From Lewinella sp. LCG006 (GTDB taxonomy: Bacteria; Bacteroidota; Bacteroidia; Chitinophagales; Saprospiraceae): a stretch of DNA of 64,000 nucleotides. Position 1 is the stretch's first letter, and every line of letters starts with the position of its first letter. The notes under the pieces are model-generated. The model worked only from the letters and a program-made list of their open reading frames with translations, was not told where the DNA came from and did no database searches. Location: assembly GCF_040784935.1 (NCBI RefSeq), contig NZ_CP160680.1, positions 7,235,802 through 7,299,801 of the forward strand. Reading direction: 5' to 3'. Of this stretch, positions 61,301-64,000 are shown in pieces. The translations under genes and the position numbers were made by a program.

Positions 61301-64000
61301 TTCTGGTTGCCAGCTTCGTCCGTTACACGTAGTTCGATCGTGATTTCGTTGTCGATATCACAGCAGTAGAAGTCTACATAAGGACCCCATGGGCTCCAGC
61401 GGTTAGCACTTGCATCACAAGTTTCGTTACGCCAGTAGTTACGGCGTACTTCTACCGTTACTTCCCCACAGTTGTCGTTAGAACCTTCGTCCACGTCCGC
61501 AGCGAAGAGGCGAGCGATACCTTCGATACCGTTGGCTATATCACCACCACCGATGGATACGTTCAACTCGTCGTTACAAGAAGCTGTAGGCTCGATGTCG
61601 TCGGTAACCACTACCGTGTATTCTTCACAAGTTTCGTTACCACAAGCATCTTCGGCACAGATGATCAGGATGTGCTCACCAATTGGTGCTGATACTACAT
61701 CACCGTCACACAAATCACCACCAGCGAAGAATGATTCGCCGAAAGCAAGTACGGTGTAAGTCGTACCAGCTACGCTTGAACATCCATTACCGTCGGTAAG
61801 GGTAGGACATGGAATCGCTACGTTCGCCAAACAGCTGAATGGTGAGGTAGATACGTTGATAATAGCAGGGATACCAGAAATTACTGGACCAGTAGCATCA
61901 AATACTTTGATCAATTGGTTCAAGGTACCAGATCCGCCTGGGTTACACCAATCGATGATGTTCCACTGACGACGCAGCTTGTAAGTACCTTCACACACCA
62001 CGATACGTGGCTCATCAGAGTAAGAAGCTCCGATGTTACAGTAGCCTTGATCAAGATCATGGAAACCTAATGCTGTGCGAATCCATGGGAAACCAGAAGC
62101 AGAAGGGTGAGGATTGCCGTTTGCATCAAGTGCAAAGTTTTCGTCACACTCCAAAGGAGCTACAAATGGAGGGAACACAATATCACCAATCGTTGGCTTA
62201 CGGAAAGTAAGTATTTGAGCACAAGTAGCTGTGCGTGGAGCACCAATACAAGCACCGTCGTAACGATCTGATACCGTAAAGGTACGTGTCAAGGTAACAT
62301 CACCACAATCACCAGCAGAGCTTACTGCATCAGACAAGGTAACTTTTACCGGGCCACAGTTGTCACCAACTACAGGGAAACCAGTGATATTAACTTTTGC
62401 GATGAATGCATTCAAGGCTGCAGTGCTACCTCCGAAGAAGGTGTTACGTGTAGCAGTGAAATCCAATACACCAGCTGCACTAGCAATATAGTTTTGTGGG
62501 AAAGTGAAACGGATGCCATCAATGTCATCACAAATCAAATCACGCGTATCAGTGACCATTAAAGGGGTAAACGCTGCACCTGATATACCCGTATTGTTAT
62601 CAGAATAGATGTTTACTTTCCAATCACCGAACTGAGTCGTCAACCAGTTGGTCAATACCAGTGTATAGCTCGTATTGGGCTGTAGTGGCAAGCTCATACG
62701 CAGTGCTGGATCGAAAACATTTCCACCAGGTACAAACGCATCATCAGAAGAACCGATGAGGTTCTCACAGGGTGCTGCAGGATCAAAGCCGCCTTGGAAA
62801 AGGAACATGCTTCCATCTCCCCAAGTAGACTCCATCAGGATCGTGTATACGTCAACAGGAATAGCAAAATCTGGCGTAGTGAAAGTTACTACGTCATAGT
62901 TATGCACACCGTCAGCCAGGAAGCCCTGGTTCAAACAGCTGAAATTGTTGAAGTTCAAGGTTGCATCACCAGCATTGAGGTTACCACTCGCTTCGTAAGC
63001 AGCATAATCCAGTGTTACAGAACTTGCATTAGCAGGACAAGTGATAATTGGATTGGTCTTATCTTCAGCGAAGATATCCCCCCAACAAGTATAAACGATT
63101 GCCCCATCTTCGATCACTTCGATCATGTAGGTATGAGGACCACAACCAGTGATTACGTCGGTGTTCAGGTCGTCTACCATGATATTAAAGTCATCAGCAC
63201 ATGCATATTGGCCTGTAAGTACCATTTCAGGAGTGATCGTAGCACTACAGTTTGCAACTAAGGTAACGTTAAGGTCACCAATACAACCGAAGTCGAAGGG
63301 TACATTAGCATCATCTATGTTAACAGTCACATCACAGCTTGCCGAAGTCCCTCCAGCACCAGTACCTGTCAGTGTTACGATGACTTGATCACCATCGGTA
63401 CAGTCGAAATCAAGCTGAGAAGCAGAGAATGTTACAACACCAACACTACCATCATCTAGATCGGCAATATCGATGCTAGCATTTCCATCTGCATCAAGCT
63501 GAACATCAATGCTAGTAACACAATTCACAGACAATGATTCGATCGTCACCGTGAAGTCACAAGTGGTTGAATTACCATTAATATCCGTAACGGTTACTGT
63601 TACCGTATTTACACCAGTGTCATTGATTGTGAAATCAGTTTGAGAAAAGGTAATGTCACCATCGAAAGCACAGTTATCAGTAACTACAAAAGCCTGCCCA
63701 TTAACTACATTATCGATAAAGTAGTCCATGATGGCTTGAACTTCGGTATTGCTTACTTCCGTTCCGTTACCTGCTCCGTTTTCAGTAGCAAATAATAGGT
63801 AGTAGATACGCTGATCAGCCGCCAATCCACTGACGGAATGGTCATCAAAATCCGTAGTAGCGGGAACTGTCTGAGTAGCACCTGCACCATCAGGAACGAT
63901 GATTAAATGATTAACTGACGCATCGCCCGTACCGAACACACGCTTCACAAAGCCTGTATATGCATTACCATCAGCATCTGTGTAGCTAAGAGATGCAGCA
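58363..64000 (-). CDS. Giant HYR-like T9SS type A cargo protein (partial, 5' end outside window)
   Basis: The frame is open from the stop at 58363 to the last base, so the N-terminus and signal peptide are missing; a GTG at 63948 is internal, since in-frame coding sequence (LSYTDADGNAYTGFVKRVFG) continues upstream. The visible 1878 or so residues are mainly HYR/Ig-like modules with conserved Cys (DDIEPTASCNDELNVSIGGG, HILIICAEDACGNETCEEYT, VTDEAGNQNICWQVVTPEDK). Near the C-terminus lie a carboxypeptidase-regulatory-like domain (59400-59570), a dockerin-like segment (DINRSGSITTLDMIQL, about 59050-59405), a cohesin-like sandwich (about 58660-59020) and a T9SS type A sorting domain (FQNTPNPFAVETLIGFNLPQ). 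The role is probably in adhesion or surface structure. Confidence 0.9.
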   Translation of the reverse strand, partial: AASLSYTDADGNAYTGFVKRVFGTGDASVNHLIIVPDGAGATQTVPATTDFDDHSVSGLAADQRIYYLLFATENGAGNGTEVSNTEVQAIMDYFIDNVVNGQAFVVTDNCAFDGDITFSQTDFTINDTGVNTVTVTVTDINGNSTTCDFTVTIESLSVNCVTSIDVQLDADGNASIDIADLDDGSVGVVTFSASQLDFDCTDGDQVIVTLTGTGAGGTSASCDVTVNIDDANVPFDFGCIGDLNVTLVANCSATITPEMVLTGQYACADDFNIMVDDLNTDVITGCGPHTYMIEVIEDGAIVYTCWGDIFAEDKTNPIITCPANASSVTLDYAAYEASGNLNAGDATLNFNNFSCLNQGFLADGVHNYDVVTFTTPDFAIPVDVYTILMESTWGDGSMFLFQGGFDPAAPCENLIGSSDDAFVPGGNVFDPALRMSLPLQPNTSYTLVLTNWLTTQFGDWKVNIYSDNNTGISGAAFTPLMVTDTRDLICDDIDGIRFTFPQNYIASAAGVLDFTATRNTFFGGSTAALNAFIAKVNITGFPVVGDNCGPVKVTLSDAVSSAGDCGDVTLTRTFTVSDRYDGACIGAPRTATCAQILTFRKPTIGDIVFPPFVAPLECDENFALDANGNPHPSASGFPWIRTALGFHDLDQGYCNIGASYSDEPRIVVCEGTYKLRRQWNIIDWCNPGGSGTLNQLIKVFDATGPVISGIPAIINVSTSPFSCLANVAIPCPTLTDGNGCSSVAGTTYTVLAFGESFFAGGDLCDGDVVSAPIGEHILIICAEDACGNETCEEYTVVVTDDIEPTASCNDELNVSIGGGDIANGIEGIARLFAADVDEGSNDNCGEVTVEVRRNYWRNETCDASANRWSPWGPYVDFYCCDIDNEITIELRVTDEAGNQNICWQVVTPEDKLNPFCYAPAPVTLTCSDLPLAFPGDIATAYDEDFAATSTMMSAIFGGATGTDNCAVDTIVERTPNIQVNDCGWGSITRRFEAWQLRPEGDANGNGAIDINEVYRSTNSCSQLITITERHDFTIDFPEDADADCGDPDVPTIITTAVGCDVLSVNIGEPVIFSATGDECYKFSITYDVINWCVWDGEYEGLVLPRITEDDGEALPVDRAVEGNERPVVRVVSGFGPVDNNCDNEVDPQPGIQYSVVIDRRHNDRDGDSDIADVIYDNIPGNTPGCIPADQFGRRNYGRYIYTQFVKVYDSTAPVVAVGEYGGPTANCPNLLPGQFGDDDGNCEEAVSIPFSVSDECELFDGAGNLVVSIVSAELDAFAVDANGDGDIKSNEFVADQNVLSLITDNGDGTYVFAGTFPIITNAMGDNVYHAVRVLFEDGCGNQTSETIVFDVIDCKGPAPVCINGLTVTLMPQEDGGCAMAIWASDFEGSPISDCTGQGPELFGGLPRVTKYAIYRAADVEADPNFVPSPDDTGLVLTQDDDASTVVYVYAFDEDGNYDYCETYVLVQQHVDCGAGTGTLSGVIATEYNETIEGVEVSVNGGAVMSMTTNTDGTYSFDLELGGDYSITPYLNANPLNGVSTFDLVLMSKHVLGVQVLDSPYKRIAADINRSGSITTLDMIQLRKLILNIDTQFANNTSWRFVDAAYEFPVPTNPWHEAFPELINENNFSADILDANFVGVKIGDVNGNAQANALAGDDRTLNGQFNFEVENVSVKAGNVYTVAFRGADMASVEGFQGTLNLNGAALVDIEYGVATAENFGMRYAAEGQITTSWNGKATSEDVLFSLVIRPTVDAELSDVINVSSRYTAAEAYGNGNTMNVGVSFSNGEVVAAGFEMFQNTPNPFAVETLIGFNLPQDAEVTLTINDASGRVLTILRGDYAAGYNTINVAKSQIQGATGVLSYTITAGEFTATKTMVAVK

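Noticed and set aside
63946-63948. GTG as the start codon of the giant T9SS gene
   Set aside because: Coding sequence continues in frame to the end of the window and no signal peptide follows the GTG, so the true start is outside.

Overview
The window looks like a chromosomal segment of a member of the Bacteroidota, most likely a Saprospiria/Lewinella-type marine or gliding bacterium. The evidence is a core type IX secretion (T9SS) and gliding locus (porV, porU, a PorP/SprF protein, gldJ), several large secreted proteins ending in T9SS sorting domains, HYR/PKD-rich cell-surface proteins, OmpA proteins with thrombospondin type 3 repeats, and promoters of the Bacteroidota form TTG...TAnnTTTG. 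The genus is inference; the phylum is secure. No rRNA, tRNA, CRISPR array, prophage or autonomous insertion sequence was seen.

Layout. 1-8026: T9SS/gliding locus, with porV and porU on the minus strand and, divergently, a PorP/SprF protein and gldJ on the plus strand. 8166-14551: murF, an arginase-fold protein, a Glu/Leu/Phe/Val dehydrogenase, an OmpA-family protein and ribA. 14585-16590: two tandem paralogous outer membrane proteins and a pentapeptide-repeat protein. 16701-23389: a tricorn-like protease, an SDR/DUF2867-type protein, a DNA-repair-type radical SAM protein and a lipoprotein. 23412-23565: a MITE-like inverted repeat. 23812-30302: three surface proteins (T9SS type A, T9SS type B with PKD-like modules, OmpA/TSP3). 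30651-33450: a membrane protein, an SDR and an AraC regulator. 33454-37563: ilvD-ilvB-ilvN operon. 37912-41150: zinc peptidase, DUF4407-like membrane protein, beta-barrel protein. 41366-48857: two T9SS cargo proteins, the larger split by one frameshift in an A6/T6 tract. 48858-49411: a long intergenic stretch with two structured repeats. 49412-58268: exonuclease, rimO, lipoprotein, purC, an AlaDH/saccharopine-dehydrogenase-like enzyme, an SLC13 transporter and recQ. 58363-64000: the C-terminal 1878 or so residues of a giant T9SS cargo that runs off the window.

How the genes fit together. PorV and PorU form the attachment/sortase part of the T9SS, which removes C-terminal sorting domains such as those on the proteins at 23812, 24648, 41366, 43132 and 58363. 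GldJ is a lipoprotein of the gliding/T9SS machinery. The remaining genes are mostly housekeeping metabolism and repair. The most interesting points are the frameshifted metallopeptidase/beta-helix protein, the MITE candidate with an 8-bp flanking direct repeat, a T9SS protein carrying dockerin-like and cohesin-like modules next to each other, a duplicated block of about 400 residues in the PKD-like protein, terminator hairpins that overlap the next gene's promoter, and an arginase-fold protein without the usual metal ligands. No wholly new multi-gene system was identified.
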